In this document: piece after piece, positions 29,534 to 38,886 of the stretch
How the letters are laid out: each line of letters begins with the position of its first letter
How positions within the stretch are numbered: the first letter of the stretch is position 1
NCBI GenBank assembly: GCA_029433365.1
Contig: JAQTHZ010000001.1
Span: 496,001-560,000, forward strand
Length of the DNA stretch: 64,000 bases
Direction: 5' to 3'
Origin: Orbaceae bacterium ESL0721
GTDB lineage: Bacteria > Pseudomonadota > Gammaproteobacteria > Enterobacterales > Orbaceae
Position numbers and translations under genes: made by a program
The notes under the pieces: generated by a model
What the model was told of the DNA's origin: nothing
The model's input: the letters and a program-made list of their open reading frames with translations, nothing else
Database searches by the model: none

Positions 29534-30133
29534 CGGCATGAGATTGAACTAAAAGAGCCAACATTCAACCCCCGCGGCTCAGTAGGCGCAGCTGATGGAA
29601 GTGGTGCTCGCCAACCTTTGCAAAAGCCAAGGGCTGAAAAAGGAATAAATGAGCAAATTTCAAGCAATTTGATCCCTGATAATTTATCTTCACAAATCGT
29701 AGAACATAACAGTCAAATTGGAATATTAAATCGTAAGCAAGGAACAATTTCTGGAGCGCATAAACAAGATGCATTTTTAGAGTCTGTAGAAATATCAGGA
29801 GCTAAGGTAAATCTCACTATTACCGATAAAAATTATCCTGGTATTATTGAATATAAGTACCAGATACCAACAGTAAATAGTAAAGGACAACAAATAGGAT
29901 TTAAAACTGAACAAACAAAAACAACATACGATCCCTATATACTATCAGACTCTAGAGTTACATCTATGTCTAATAAAGCTGCCCAGCAGGCAGAAATTTA
30001 CTTTAAAGCAAATCCTAATAATAGACAGTATTCTGTTAAAGTTGATGGGTACTGGTTTCAAGTAACTAGAGACGCAAAAACAGGACAAATTAATAATGCA
30101 TTTATTACAATGCCACCAAGGAATTCAAAATGA
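29534..30133 (+). pseudogene. toxin C-terminal domain, CdiA/EndoU-like, separated by nonsense codon
   Basis: In-frame continuation of the toxin gene after TAA. The reading starts RHEIELKEPTFNPRGSVGAADG, a junction typical between conserved body and variable toxin tip. It then gives TISGAHKQDAFLESVEISG, EYKYQIPTVNSKGQQIG, TKTTYDPYILSD and YWFQVTRDAKTGQINNAFI. This pattern (GAH..DAF, YQIP, YDP..SD, final G-K/Q-I-N) resembles CdiA C-terminal RNase/EndoU-type toxin tips. The only in-frame start after the TAA is a TTG at 29618. The immunity gene overlaps the stop by ATGA, which supports a real toxin/immunity pair. Confidence 0.72.
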
Positions 30134-30510
30134 ATGAAAATAAATTAGATTGGTTATTGGATACTAAAGATTATTTATATCAAAATGATGGAAGAGATCT
30201 ATATGATATTATTTATACAACCTTATCCAAAAATAAAATGGATTATAAAACATTCTTAAAAATGGCTAGTGAAGGGCACGGTTTTTCGCCGTCAGAAGGT
30301 TTTAGTTATGCATTAGATCAAGATTGGGATATACCTGAAGAATTTAATGAAGTTACTTTTTTTCTTGGAGAATATGAAACCTTATCCATATCTCCAAATC
30401 ATTTTGTGAAATTAATGGATTATATTACTTATGCTTATATTAAATCATATCCTAATGATAAGATATTGGCAGAAAAATATATGGAGCAACTAAGAAGACG
30501 TTATTCTTAA
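30130..30510 (+). CDS. CdiI-like ribonuclease-toxin immunity protein
   Basis: Soluble acidic protein of 126 residues. Its ATG overlaps the TGA stop of the toxin tip (ATGA at 30130-30133), the usual toxin-immunity arrangement. EGHGFSPSEGFSYALDQDWDIPEEFNEVTFFLGEYE and SPNHFVKLMDYITYAYI resemble the family named ribonuclease toxin immunity protein CdiI. It should neutralise the adjacent toxin domain in the cytoplasm. The gene is intact even though the toxin is interrupted, so the cell probably stays immune. Family match is from memory. Confidence 0.72.
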   Translation: MNENKLDWLLDTKDYLYQNDGRDLYDIIYTTLSKNKMDYKTFLKMASEGHGFSPSEGFSYALDQDWDIPEEFNEVTFFLGEYETLSISPNHFVKLMDYITYAYIKSYPNDKILAEKYMEQLRRRYS

Positions 30511-30542
30511 ATAACTACTTCTTTCCTAAGTAGTAAGATTTA

Positions 30543-30671
30543 TTCAAATTGCAAACAGGAAAAGTTGCTCCTCAACCAAATTTTAGTGCACCAAACAAAG
30601 GAGGAACTCAATATCAATTATTACAGGAAATACATAGTAATAATTTTCATAATATGAGGCCGATTAAATGA
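30543..30671 (+). pseudogene. orphan toxin tail 1
   Basis: An open frame without a start encodes FKLQTGKVAPQPNFSAPNKG and then GTQYQLLQEIHSNNFHNMRP, ending Ile-Lys-stop. The last 40 or so residues look like the extreme C-terminus of a polymorphic toxin (NFSAPN-KGGTQYQ is common at such ends). The TGA overlaps the ATG of the next gene (30668-30671), exactly as in an active toxin-immunity pair. An upstream TAA in the same frame shows that the rest of the toxin is gone. Confidence 0.65.
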
Positions 30672-30982
30672 TTAAATATATTAATAAAAAAGATATAGTC
30701 GAAAAAATATGTTTACCTGCCAACTTGTATATTGTGCGCATAGATAGTTTTAATCCTATATTTAATAACCAGTTAAATGATAGAGTAAGAAATATTTTTA
30801 AAATAGATAGTGAGGGAAAAGTAATATGGCAAGTTTTTTCTAACTCTGATACTAAAAGAGATGGAAGTTTTCAAGGAATTAAAATGGATGGTAATAATTT
30901 GAAAGCCTATAGATGGAATGGCGGGCAATATGACATTGATCTTGAAACAGGTTTTGCTACTCCAGAAATTTTATTAAAATAA
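30668..30982 (+). CDS. orphan immunity protein for toxin tail 1
   Basis: Predicted soluble protein of 104 residues, MIKYINKKDIVEKICLPANLY..., ending in GQYDIDLETGFATPEILLK. It overlaps toxin tail 1 by 4 nt (ATGA), so it is almost certainly its cognate immunity gene. The family is not recognised with certainty. Orphan immunity genes next to toxin loci can protect against kin carrying the lost toxin variant. Its codon use and AT content match the neighbouring cassettes. Confidence 0.65.
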   Translation: MIKYINKKDIVEKICLPANLYIVRIDSFNPIFNNQLNDRVRNIFKIDSEGKVIWQVFSNSDTKRDGSFQGIKMDGNNLKAYRWNGGQYDIDLETGFATPEILLK

Positions 30983-31081
30983 GGTTGCATTTATTGAAAA
31001 ATTCATTCTGAAAACTAGTTTTTTTATCTGAGTGATCTGTATCTTAAAACTAAGTAAATTATCTTTGGATTATATCAATAG

Positions 31082-31168
31082 GCGGCTAAACAGTTAGATA
31101 AACTACGAGAGCAGGTAAAAACGGAGTTAGGGGCAAATGAATCTTTTAAATTATTAAAGACAAAATAA
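31082..31168 (+). pseudogene. orphan toxin tail 2
   Basis: A 28-codon open frame without a start reads AAKQLDKLREQVKTELGANE, then SFKLLKTK and stop. A TAG in frame lies immediately upstream. The TAA shares its last A with the ATG of the following Imm35-like gene, so this is another truncated toxin C-terminus kept in register with its immunity gene. Confidence 0.55.
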
Positions 31169-31465
31169 TGATTACTTTTGATAATGCCGTGCAAAAAGTA
31201 AACGAATATATAAAAGATTCTGATATTCCACTTGTTATTACTCTACAAGGTCGTTTCTCTGAAGGATGGTTTTTTTTGTTTTCAATCAAAAGAATATCTT
31301 GAAACTGGTGAATCATCTTGTCAATTAATAGGTAACTCTCCTTTTATAGTAGATAAAGATGATGGAAAAATATATGAATTGGGAACAGCATATCCTTTAG
31401 AGAAATATTTAAAAGATTATGAAATAAAAAAACAGAAGATGCCGGCGGACATTTTAACGGAGTAA
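31168..31465 (+). pseudogene. Imm35-like immunity gene with poly-T frameshift
   Basis: From the ATG at 31168 the frame reads MITFDNAVQKVNEYIKDSDI then PLVITLQGRFSEGWFFLFSI and stops within a few codons. The frame shifts at a run of eight T's (31270-31277). With seven T's it would continue as GWFFCFQSKEYLETGESSCQ, then LIGNSPFIVDKDDGKIYELG and TAYPLEKYLKDYE, the clear pattern of Imm35/YrhB-like immunity proteins. The last residues before 31465 overlap the next toxin tail in another frame and may be a recombination artefact. Either a decayed gene, a homopolymer switch, or an indel from sequencing. Confidence 0.7.
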
Positions 31466-31527
31466 ATGATTCTCAAAATAGAGGTCCTCACTTTAATGAC
31501 GGCAAGGGTAACCACTATGGTTATTAA
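31438..31527 (+). pseudogene. orphan toxin tail 3
   Basis: In a frame different from the Imm35-like end, GGHFNGVNDSQNRGPHFNDG then KGNHYGY-stop is read. The GPHFND-KGNHY ending is typical of polymorphic toxin C-termini. It overlaps the 3' end of the Imm35-like gene by about 25 bp, marking a cassette junction made by recombination. Confidence 0.6.
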
Positions 31528-31624
31528 CTATACAATTAAAAAGACCGATAATATTCGGGGTGAAGATAATGGCACTCTAAATTTTAATTATATAAAAAAT
31601 ATCATAAAATTATCCTGCATTTAG
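31517..31624 (+). pseudogene. truncated immunity gene start
   Basis: ATG at 31517 overlaps the end of toxin tail 3 and opens a 35-codon frame (MVINYTIKKTDNIRGEDNGT...) ending in TAG at 31622. It looks like the 5' end of the cognate immunity gene, cut where the next duplicated toxin segment begins. Confidence 0.45.
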
Positions 31625-31638
31625 TCTAGAACATTTCT

Positions 31639-32187
31639 ACCAAATCGACCTACACTAAATATGAGAATCAAATCACCGGCAGCGCACAAGTTGCTGGTGA
31701 TCTGTTAGCGGTTGCTGGCACAATTGAAGGGGCATCACTTGGCACAGGGACTGCTGTTGCCTTTGCGTTTATTGGTAGTGACAATATCGCTGCTGGTATG
31801 AGCCGCATCTTAACTGACCAAGAAGTGACAACGCTTGGGGAGGATGTTATAGCTTGGTCGGGACTTGTGCCAAAAGGGTATGAAGGGATTACTTATGGAC
31901 TCGTTGACTTAGCCCTTGACAGTAAAACGATGCTCCTAAATAAAGTCCCATCTGCTGCCCACAATATCGTCTCAATCAAATATGCAACAGGTCAAAAACC
32001 ATCATTCATACGAGACATCAAAGTCTATATTGAAAAACTCTCTAAAAATAACCAAAGATATCGGCATGTGATTGAACTAAAAGAGCCAACATTCAATCCC
32101 CGCAGCTCAGTAGGTGCAGCTAAACCATGGATTATTTCACAATGGTTAAAATATGCTAAATTACCGACGAAGATAATGCACAAATAG
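31639..32187 (+). pseudogene. duplicated pre-toxin segment with alternative C-terminal tip
   Basis: From about 31639 the frame reads TKSTYTKYENQITGSAQVAG and continues nearly identical to residues 528 onwards of the 27515 toxin, through KLSKNNQRYRHVIELKEPTF and NPRSSVGAA. It then diverges to KPWIISQWLKYAKLPTKIMHK-stop. An ATG at 31798 is internal. It is a displaced C-terminal cassette, flanked by homology that could recombine with the main toxin gene to swap its tip. The codon that is TAA in the main gene is TAT here. The tip itself looks short, so probably also truncated. Confidence 0.75.
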
Positions 32188-32198
32188 AAGATTAAAAA

Positions 32199-32420
32199 AT
32201 GGATAGATTAAATTTTAATGCAGAAGTAAAAGTTTTACCTAATTGTGAGCACAAAGAGCTTATTAGCAAAAAAAGGGTTGTAATTGGGAGAAGTGAAGAA
32301 GATGGCATTATTACTGGTTATTCAGTTGATCTATATGATAAAGAAAATGGATATTGTTTCGAATCAGATTGCTTAAAACCGACCGGCAAACAATTCAAGC
32401 GAGAGGATTTTTACTCATAA
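32199..32420 (+). CDS. Imm31-like immunity protein
   Basis: Small soluble protein of 73 residues. KKRVVIGRSEEDGIITGYSV and LKPTGKQFKREDFYS at the end resemble the Imm31 family, which ends in a L-x-PTG-x-x-x-KREDFY pattern. It lies 11 nt after the alternative toxin tip, as an immunity gene should. RBS is weak. Family name from memory. Confidence 0.65.
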   Translation: MDRLNFNAEVKVLPNCEHKELISKKRVVIGRSEEDGIITGYSVDLYDKENGYCFESDCLKPTGKQFKREDFYS

Positions 32421-32523
32421 GGATATAAATAGGAAAAATAAAAACTTATCACTTCCCAATAAAAACATCATTATCACACATTATATTTTGAAGATGATCA
32501 CATTTATCACATTATCTTTTTTA

Positions 32524-32539
32524 AGCTAAAAATTTAGCT
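32524..32539. promoter_or_regulatory. candidate operator of the sugar cluster
   Basis: AGCTAAA-AA-TTTAGCT, a palindrome with 7-bp arms, lies 44 bp before the permease start. It is the size of a LacI-family operator and a LacI-type regulator ends the cluster. Assignment is inference. Confidence 0.4.
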
Positions 32540-32582
32540 AGTCATACTGTTTCCATCAATAAAACTTTATCAAGGATATATT

Positions 32583-33815
32583 ATGGAAACACCATTCTAT
32601 CAGAAATCAACCTATTGGTTTGCCTCGTTCTATAGCATTGTCTACTATGCAGCAGGTAGTTTTGTATTTTCATTTTATGCAATTTGGTTAAGTAATGAGA
32701 TATGTTTAACCGCAGCTCAGACTGGCATAATTTACTCTTTTAACTATTTTATCTCATTAATTATTATGATCTTTTACGGTATCTATCAAGATAAATTGGT
32801 TTTAAAAAAGAATCTAATTTGGTTCCAAAGTATTATTATCACCTGTGCCGCACCATTTTTAATTTATGTTTATGAACCTTTATTGAAACAAGATTTTTAT
32901 CTAGGCGTAATTTCAGGAAGTCTTTTTTTAGGTCTGGGTTGGGTTGCAGGGATGGGGCTTATTGACTCATATTGTGAAAAGATAAGTCGTGCATTTAATT
33001 TTGAGTTTGGTCAATGCCGTACATGGGGTTGTATTGCCTATGCAGCAGGGACATTTATTGCGGGTATCTTGATCAGTATTAATCCTCATCTTAATTTTTG
33101 GATGGCATCGGTGGTGGGGATTGTTTTTATGATCTTAAATATCACCTTTAAACCTGATCTTTCAAAATCATCCTCATCACTGTTTCAGAAAAAAGAGCCG
33201 CTCTCTCTCCAAGAAATTATATCGGTTTTTAAATTACCCAAATTCTGGATCTTTGTGATCTATGTGCTTGGTACATATAGCCTATACAATATCTATGATC
33301 AGCAGCTTTTCCCAGTCTTTTTTACACAACAATTTGAAAATCCAAATGAGGGTTATCAACTATACGGTCTATTAAATTCTGTTCAGGTATTTTTAGAAGC
33401 AGGTGTGATGTTTTGTGTACCATTTGTGGTAAATCGGGTGGGTGCTAAAAATGCCCTGATTTTTGCTGCATTTATTTCAGCTTCCAGAATCTTTTTGACT
33501 GGTCATGTTGAGAGCATAACGCTTCTTTCAATTATTAAACTGATGCACTGTTTAGAGATCTCTACTATTTTGGTCTCCGTATTCAAATATATTGAAATTA
33601 ATTTCGACTCCCGCCTCTCTGCAACTGTCTTTTTAATCGGTTATCAAGTAGCCGGTTCTGTCGGGGTAATACTGTTTTCTACTTATGTTGGTCGTACTTA
33701 CGATGACATTGGACCAGCTATAACATTCAATAACTTAGGTCTTGTTGTTTTAGGCTTTATGATCTTTGCGGTTCTATTTTTAAGTAGAGATAAAAAAATA
33801 ACTAATCAACACTAA
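32583..33815 (+). CDS. MFS oligosaccharide:H+ symporter (LacY/RafB family)
   Basis: Inner-membrane permease of 410 residues with twelve predicted helices. KSTYWFASFYSIVYYAAGSFVFSFYAIWLS at the N-terminus and EFGQCRTWGCIAYAAGTF (the LacY Glu126/Arg144-like region) match the oligosaccharide:H+ symporter family of LacY, RafB and CscB. The ATG has AAGGATATATT upstream. It heads a three-gene cluster: the GH172 gene begins 17 nt after the stop. It probably imports the disaccharide or oligosaccharide that the GH172 enzyme cleaves. Confidence 0.9.
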   Translation: METPFYQKSTYWFASFYSIVYYAAGSFVFSFYAIWLSNEICLTAAQTGIIYSFNYFISLIIMIFYGIYQDKLVLKKNLIWFQSIIITCAAPFLIYVYEPLLKQDFYLGVISGSLFLGLGWVAGMGLIDSYCEKISRAFNFEFGQCRTWGCIAYAAGTFIAGILISINPHLNFWMASVVGIVFMILNITFKPDLSKSSSSLFQKKEPLSLQEIISVFKLPKFWIFVIYVLGTYSLYNIYDQQLFPVFFTQQFENPNEGYQLYGLLNSVQVFLEAGVMFCVPFVVNRVGAKNALIFAAFISASRIFLTGHVESITLLSIIKLMHCLEISTILVSVFKYIEINFDSRLSATVFLIGYQVAGSVGVILFSTYVGRTYDDIGPAITFNNLGLVVLGFMIFAVLFLSRDKKITNQH

Positions 33816-33831
33816 TAAATAAGGATAAACC

Positions 33832-34950
33832 ATGAGTCTATTAAGTTCGGTTACAGAGTTTCATTTTGAGCAGACAAGAACAATTTCACCCGAAAATCTT
33901 ACTGGAGAAAAGGGTAAATCTTGCATGAAAGCAAGTGCGTTAGGTCCATCACGCAAAGGGCAAGGATTTATCAGAATGCCAGCAGGAGAGAGTATTACCA
34001 TCGCAGAGATTGAAGGACCTGCTGAGATCCGTCATATGTGGTTTACCATTACCGATAAAACAGCACGTGGTAGCTTTGTTTTACGTGATGTCGTTATTCG
34101 TATCTATTGGGATGATGAAACTGTCCCTTCAGTTGAGAGTCCAATCGGTGATTTTTTCTGTAATGGTTTTGGTGCACGTTGTGATATTAATTCGATGCCA
34201 ATTGTGGTTAATCCAACCGGTGGTTTTAACTCCTATTTTAGAATGCCATTTAATAAAAAGGCTAAAATTGTTATAACAAATGAACATGAAGCTGATATTG
34301 AACATCTCTTTTTTACCATCAATTATGCACTAATGCCCCAACCTTATGTTAATCCGCTCTATTTCCATGCTCAGTGGCGACGTCAAGCGATTACTCATCA
34401 TGCAGAGGATTATGTTTTATTAGATAATGTTAATGGGCAAGGTTACTATGTTGGTACCTATTTAGCGCTTACTGCATTAGAACGTTACTGGTGGGGTGAA
34501 GGAGAATTTAAGTTCTATCTAGATAATGATAGCGATTACCCAACTCAACATTCAACTGGTTCAGAGGACTATTTTGGCGGGGCGTGGGCATTTCATAACC
34601 GTGATAGTAATGGACGGCCTAAAGCAAAATGTTTCCAGACCCAATTTATGGGCTATCCTTACCAGACAAATCGTGATCATACACGCGACTTCTTCCAGAC
34701 GGGTGACGCTAATCCTGTTCATGGTTTTGGTGACGATGCCTTACCAATGCACGGCTTATATCGTTGGCATTTACCGGATCCAATTGCTTTTCATGAAAAT
34801 ATTAAAGTTGCCTTCCAACAAATTGGTAATGATGATATAAGACTATATGAACGGTGTGATGATATAGCTAGTGTTGCTTATTGGTATCAAAATCCATCTG
34901 TGAATAATAATCCACCTTTCCCGAACAGACAGCAGCGCACACCACGTTAA
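33832..34950 (+). CDS. GH172 (DUF2961) glycoside hydrolase
   Basis: Soluble cytoplasmic enzyme of 372 residues. Motifs of the DUF2961 family, now GH172, are clear: AEIRHMWFTITDKT, VESPIGDFFCNGFG, NPTGGFNSYFRMPFNKKAKI, and STGSEDYFGGAWAF, with a conserved Glu in the last as a catalytic candidate. Known GH172 enzymes act on alpha-D-fructofuranosides, including difructose dianhydride I, or on alpha-D-arabinofuranosides. No signal peptide is present, so it acts after import by the adjacent permease. 16 nt separate it from the regulator gene. The precise substrate is unknown. Confidence 0.87.
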   Translation: MSLLSSVTEFHFEQTRTISPENLTGEKGKSCMKASALGPSRKGQGFIRMPAGESITIAEIEGPAEIRHMWFTITDKTARGSFVLRDVVIRIYWDDETVPSVESPIGDFFCNGFGARCDINSMPIVVNPTGGFNSYFRMPFNKKAKIVITNEHEADIEHLFFTINYALMPQPYVNPLYFHAQWRRQAITHHAEDYVLLDNVNGQGYYVGTYLALTALERYWWGEGEFKFYLDNDSDYPTQHSTGSEDYFGGAWAFHNRDSNGRPKAKCFQTQFMGYPYQTNRDHTRDFFQTGDANPVHGFGDDALPMHGLYRWHLPDPIAFHENIKVAFQQIGNDDIRLYERCDDIASVAYWYQNPSVNNNPPFPNRQQRTPR

Positions 34951-34965
34951 TTTCAGGAGCAAATT

Positions 34966-35970
34966 ATGGCGAGTAATAGAGTTACCATCAATGATATTGC
35001 TCGCCTTGCTGATGTTTCGGTCACAACGGTAAGTCATATATTTAACAAACATGATAAAAAATATCGAATTTCTGAATTAACCAGACAAAAAGTATTATCG
35101 ATTGCTGAGCGGTTTCGCGATCAGCCGCATATTCATCGTTATATTATTAAAGCTAACTGTACCAATACTATTGGTGTGATCATCCCAGATATGTCAAATC
35201 TCTTTTTCTCCATCTTTTTACACCATTTAGAGTCAACATTCGCACAAAAAAATATCCAACTACTTATAACTTGTAGCCACTACGATAAACAACAAGAGAC
35301 TGAAATTGCACAAAATCTGTTAGAACGGAAAGTCGATGCAATGATTGTGGTTACCTCACTTGATGATGATCGTTTCTATCTTGATATTAATAGGCATACC
35401 CCAGTCCTATTTTTTGATCGTTATATAAACAATACCGTTTTACCATTTATAACAAGTGAAGCAGTTCAGTCGGTTGCAAAATTAATCGCATTACATGCAA
35501 AACAGTTAGATGAGTTTTACTTTATCGGTTGCGATCTGCAACTAACCACCATTCATTCAAGATTGGAAGGTTTTAAGCAAGGTCTACAAACAGCAGGATT
35601 AAAATTAAATAGTGATTGGATTATTAGTACAGAGTATAGCGAAAATATTGGTTATGAATTGATCAAAAAAGTACACCATAAATTGGGCCGAATCCCTAAA
35701 GCAATCTTCACACCATCATGTAACATACTACAAGAGATACTCAGTTATCTGGTTGAGATCGATGCAAAAAAAGAGGATATCTGTCTCTGTTCTTATGATT
35801 ATAATAGTTACTTCGATTTCATCTGCTACCCCATCGATGCCATTGCCCAAGATTACGCAACTATGGCAAAAGCTTGTGTTGATACCACCAATAAACTGAT
35901 CAATTTTAAACCATTAAAAAGAAGTACAATTTTTATTAAGCCGCAGATTATATGGAATAGAAAGAGATAA
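34966..35970 (+). CDS. LacI-family transcriptional regulator
   Basis: Regulator of 334 residues. VTINDIARLADVSVTTVSHIFN is the LacI-type helix-turn-helix (residues 6-27), followed by a hinge and a periplasmic-binding-protein-like effector domain (TNTIGVIIPDMSNLFFSIFLHHLE, VDAMIVVTS, PVLFFDRYI). GGAGC precedes the ATG. It is the last gene of the permease/GH172 cluster and probably controls it in response to the imported sugar. The palindrome at 32524-32539 is a candidate site. Confidence 0.92.
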   Translation: MASNRVTINDIARLADVSVTTVSHIFNKHDKKYRISELTRQKVLSIAERFRDQPHIHRYIIKANCTNTIGVIIPDMSNLFFSIFLHHLESTFAQKNIQLLITCSHYDKQQETEIAQNLLERKVDAMIVVTSLDDDRFYLDINRHTPVLFFDRYINNTVLPFITSEAVQSVAKLIALHAKQLDEFYFIGCDLQLTTIHSRLEGFKQGLQTAGLKLNSDWIISTEYSENIGYELIKKVHHKLGRIPKAIFTPSCNILQEILSYLVEIDAKKEDICLCSYDYNSYFDFICYPIDAIAQDYATMAKACVDTTNKLINFKPLKRSTIFIKPQIIWNRKR

Positions 35971-36029
35971 TTAAATTAATGGCGCTTTTGTGACCTAAAT
36001 GGTGGGAAATTACCTATCACTGTTTTATC

Positions 36030-36752
36030 AAACAATCATATTAGTGACTCAGATCATAAAATTATCTACTCTCACTTGCAGTTAACTCAACCCATGCTAA
36101 GATGGCGCTGATTTATTTCAAGAAAATAGCTATATCAAAAAAAATTACAAAATAAAATCCAATAACAAAAACCAAGAATGAAAGGGAATAGATGTACCAC
36201 TATCAATTAGTGTCAGCCGATAGGTGGCAAGATGAGAGCGCTCGTTTAGCAGGTTTGGACTATTTTAGTCGCCCAAACGGATTAAACATTTTTATGATAC
36301 CGATTACCGTGATGTGGTTAAGTTTTTAGTTGCAGAGCCTGAGTCATGTAAGAATTTTTACCCAGTATTACAACAAGTTGGGCTGCCTTACCAAACTTAC
36401 TACCACAAAATCCCCGATACAGTATCCGAAGTTTTAACCACCGCGCTATTTACCGAAAGCGCGATTCTGCTAGAGCTCCCACCGCCAAGTTGGATTTATA
36501 TTAATTCAACAAATCAGCCCTTTAAAACTTCTCAATCTGTTATTAAAAAAAACATCAAAAAAATCCCCTACTTCAAACCTGACTATAGCTGGCTTACGGT
36601 TGATTTGGTGAACCATAGACCAGAGCTGATGGATATTCGAGATGGTGCCAATATCCACAAAACGCTCTGTACAGTAAACAGTGGTGCTGAGGAGATATTT
36701 TTAAGGCCTGATGATATATTCTCAGCAAGTCAAGTGTTACCAAAATGGATGG
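36030..36752 (+). pseudogene. second toxin copy, frameshifted and truncated
   Basis: The upstream region from about 36030 and the ATG at 36192 (MYHYQLVSADRWQDESARLAGLDYFSRP) duplicate the toxin gene at 27515 and its leader. A single A is missing at 36274-36277 (CCCAAACGG against CCCAAAACGG), shifting the frame; the body then reads on from about 36314 (VAEPESCKNFYPVLQQVGLPY...). The copy ends near 36745, where an IS-end sequence begins. Only about the first 190 of 872 codons survive. No immunity gene is attached. Confidence 0.82.
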
Positions 36753-36805
36753 TCTACACTAATTCATACAATTTTTTTAGGGGCAAGGAAAACTTATCAC
36801 TAAGC
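36752..36805 (+). mobile_element. solo IS-end sequence truncating toxin copy 2
   Basis: TCTACACTAATTCATACAA, followed by TTTTTTAGG and CTTATCACT, matches the element end at about 27025-27075. No transposase follows, so it is a solo end or the scar of a deletion. Confidence 0.6.
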
Positions 36806-36927
36806 TGCATTTTGTAAATAGATAACCCTTAATTTTGTTGTATGAAAATGGGTAGAGATTCCAAATTTATTCTAAACTCACTAAGTTAAAGTAATTTATC
36901 GTTATTTTGTAATCTGTTATGGCATAA

Positions 36928-38469
<1,542 letters not shown>

Positions 38470-38572
38470 TGTAATTTTACCTTTCAATCATAGCAACACT
38501 ATTTTTAAAATTTTTTTGGAGATCAGATTCAACTGCTTAACGTTACTATTATTCGTTTTTTTTAGCGACTTT

Positions 38573-38593
38573 TTTATTGTAAAGAAATGTAAA
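38573..38593 (-). promoter_or_regulatory. shared TTTACA element upstream of adhesin copy 2
   Basis: Minus-strand TTTACA-TTTC-TTTACAATAAA, 104 bp before the ATG, identical to that of copy 4. Confidence 0.65.
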
Positions 38594-38704
38594 GCGACAA
38601 AACGTAATAATTCATCAAGATGTGAAATTATTAAAGTGATTAATGGGTGCAAAGAGTGAAAATGTTAACTGCCTATTTTGCTATAACCTTTTTAAAATAC
38701 TCTT

Positions 38705-38806
38705 TTTTAATACTGTATATTTTAATACTGTTTATTTTAAATACAGTCTGTTTTAAATATTGGCTGTTTTAAATAAAATCTATTTTAAATACAATCAGTT
38801 TTAAAT
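38705..38806. repeat. degenerate ~16-bp tandem repeat
   Basis: Imperfect units of the type TTTTAAATACAGTCTG repeat about six times between adhesin copies 2 and 3. Non-coding. Confidence 0.65.
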
Positions 38807-38819
38807 TTGTTTAATAAAA

Positions 38820-38856
38820 GATTATTAGCCATCTTGCTTTAAAATAGCTAATAATC
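38820..38856 (-). terminator. hairpin past adhesin copy 3
   Basis: GATTATTAGC / GCTAATAATC form a 10-bp stem with a 17-nt loop, 31 bp past the stop of copy 3, followed on the minus strand by TTTTATT. Probable terminator. Confidence 0.6.
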
Positions 38857-38886
38857 CTTAAAATTATTACCTTTTTTTGGATCTAA

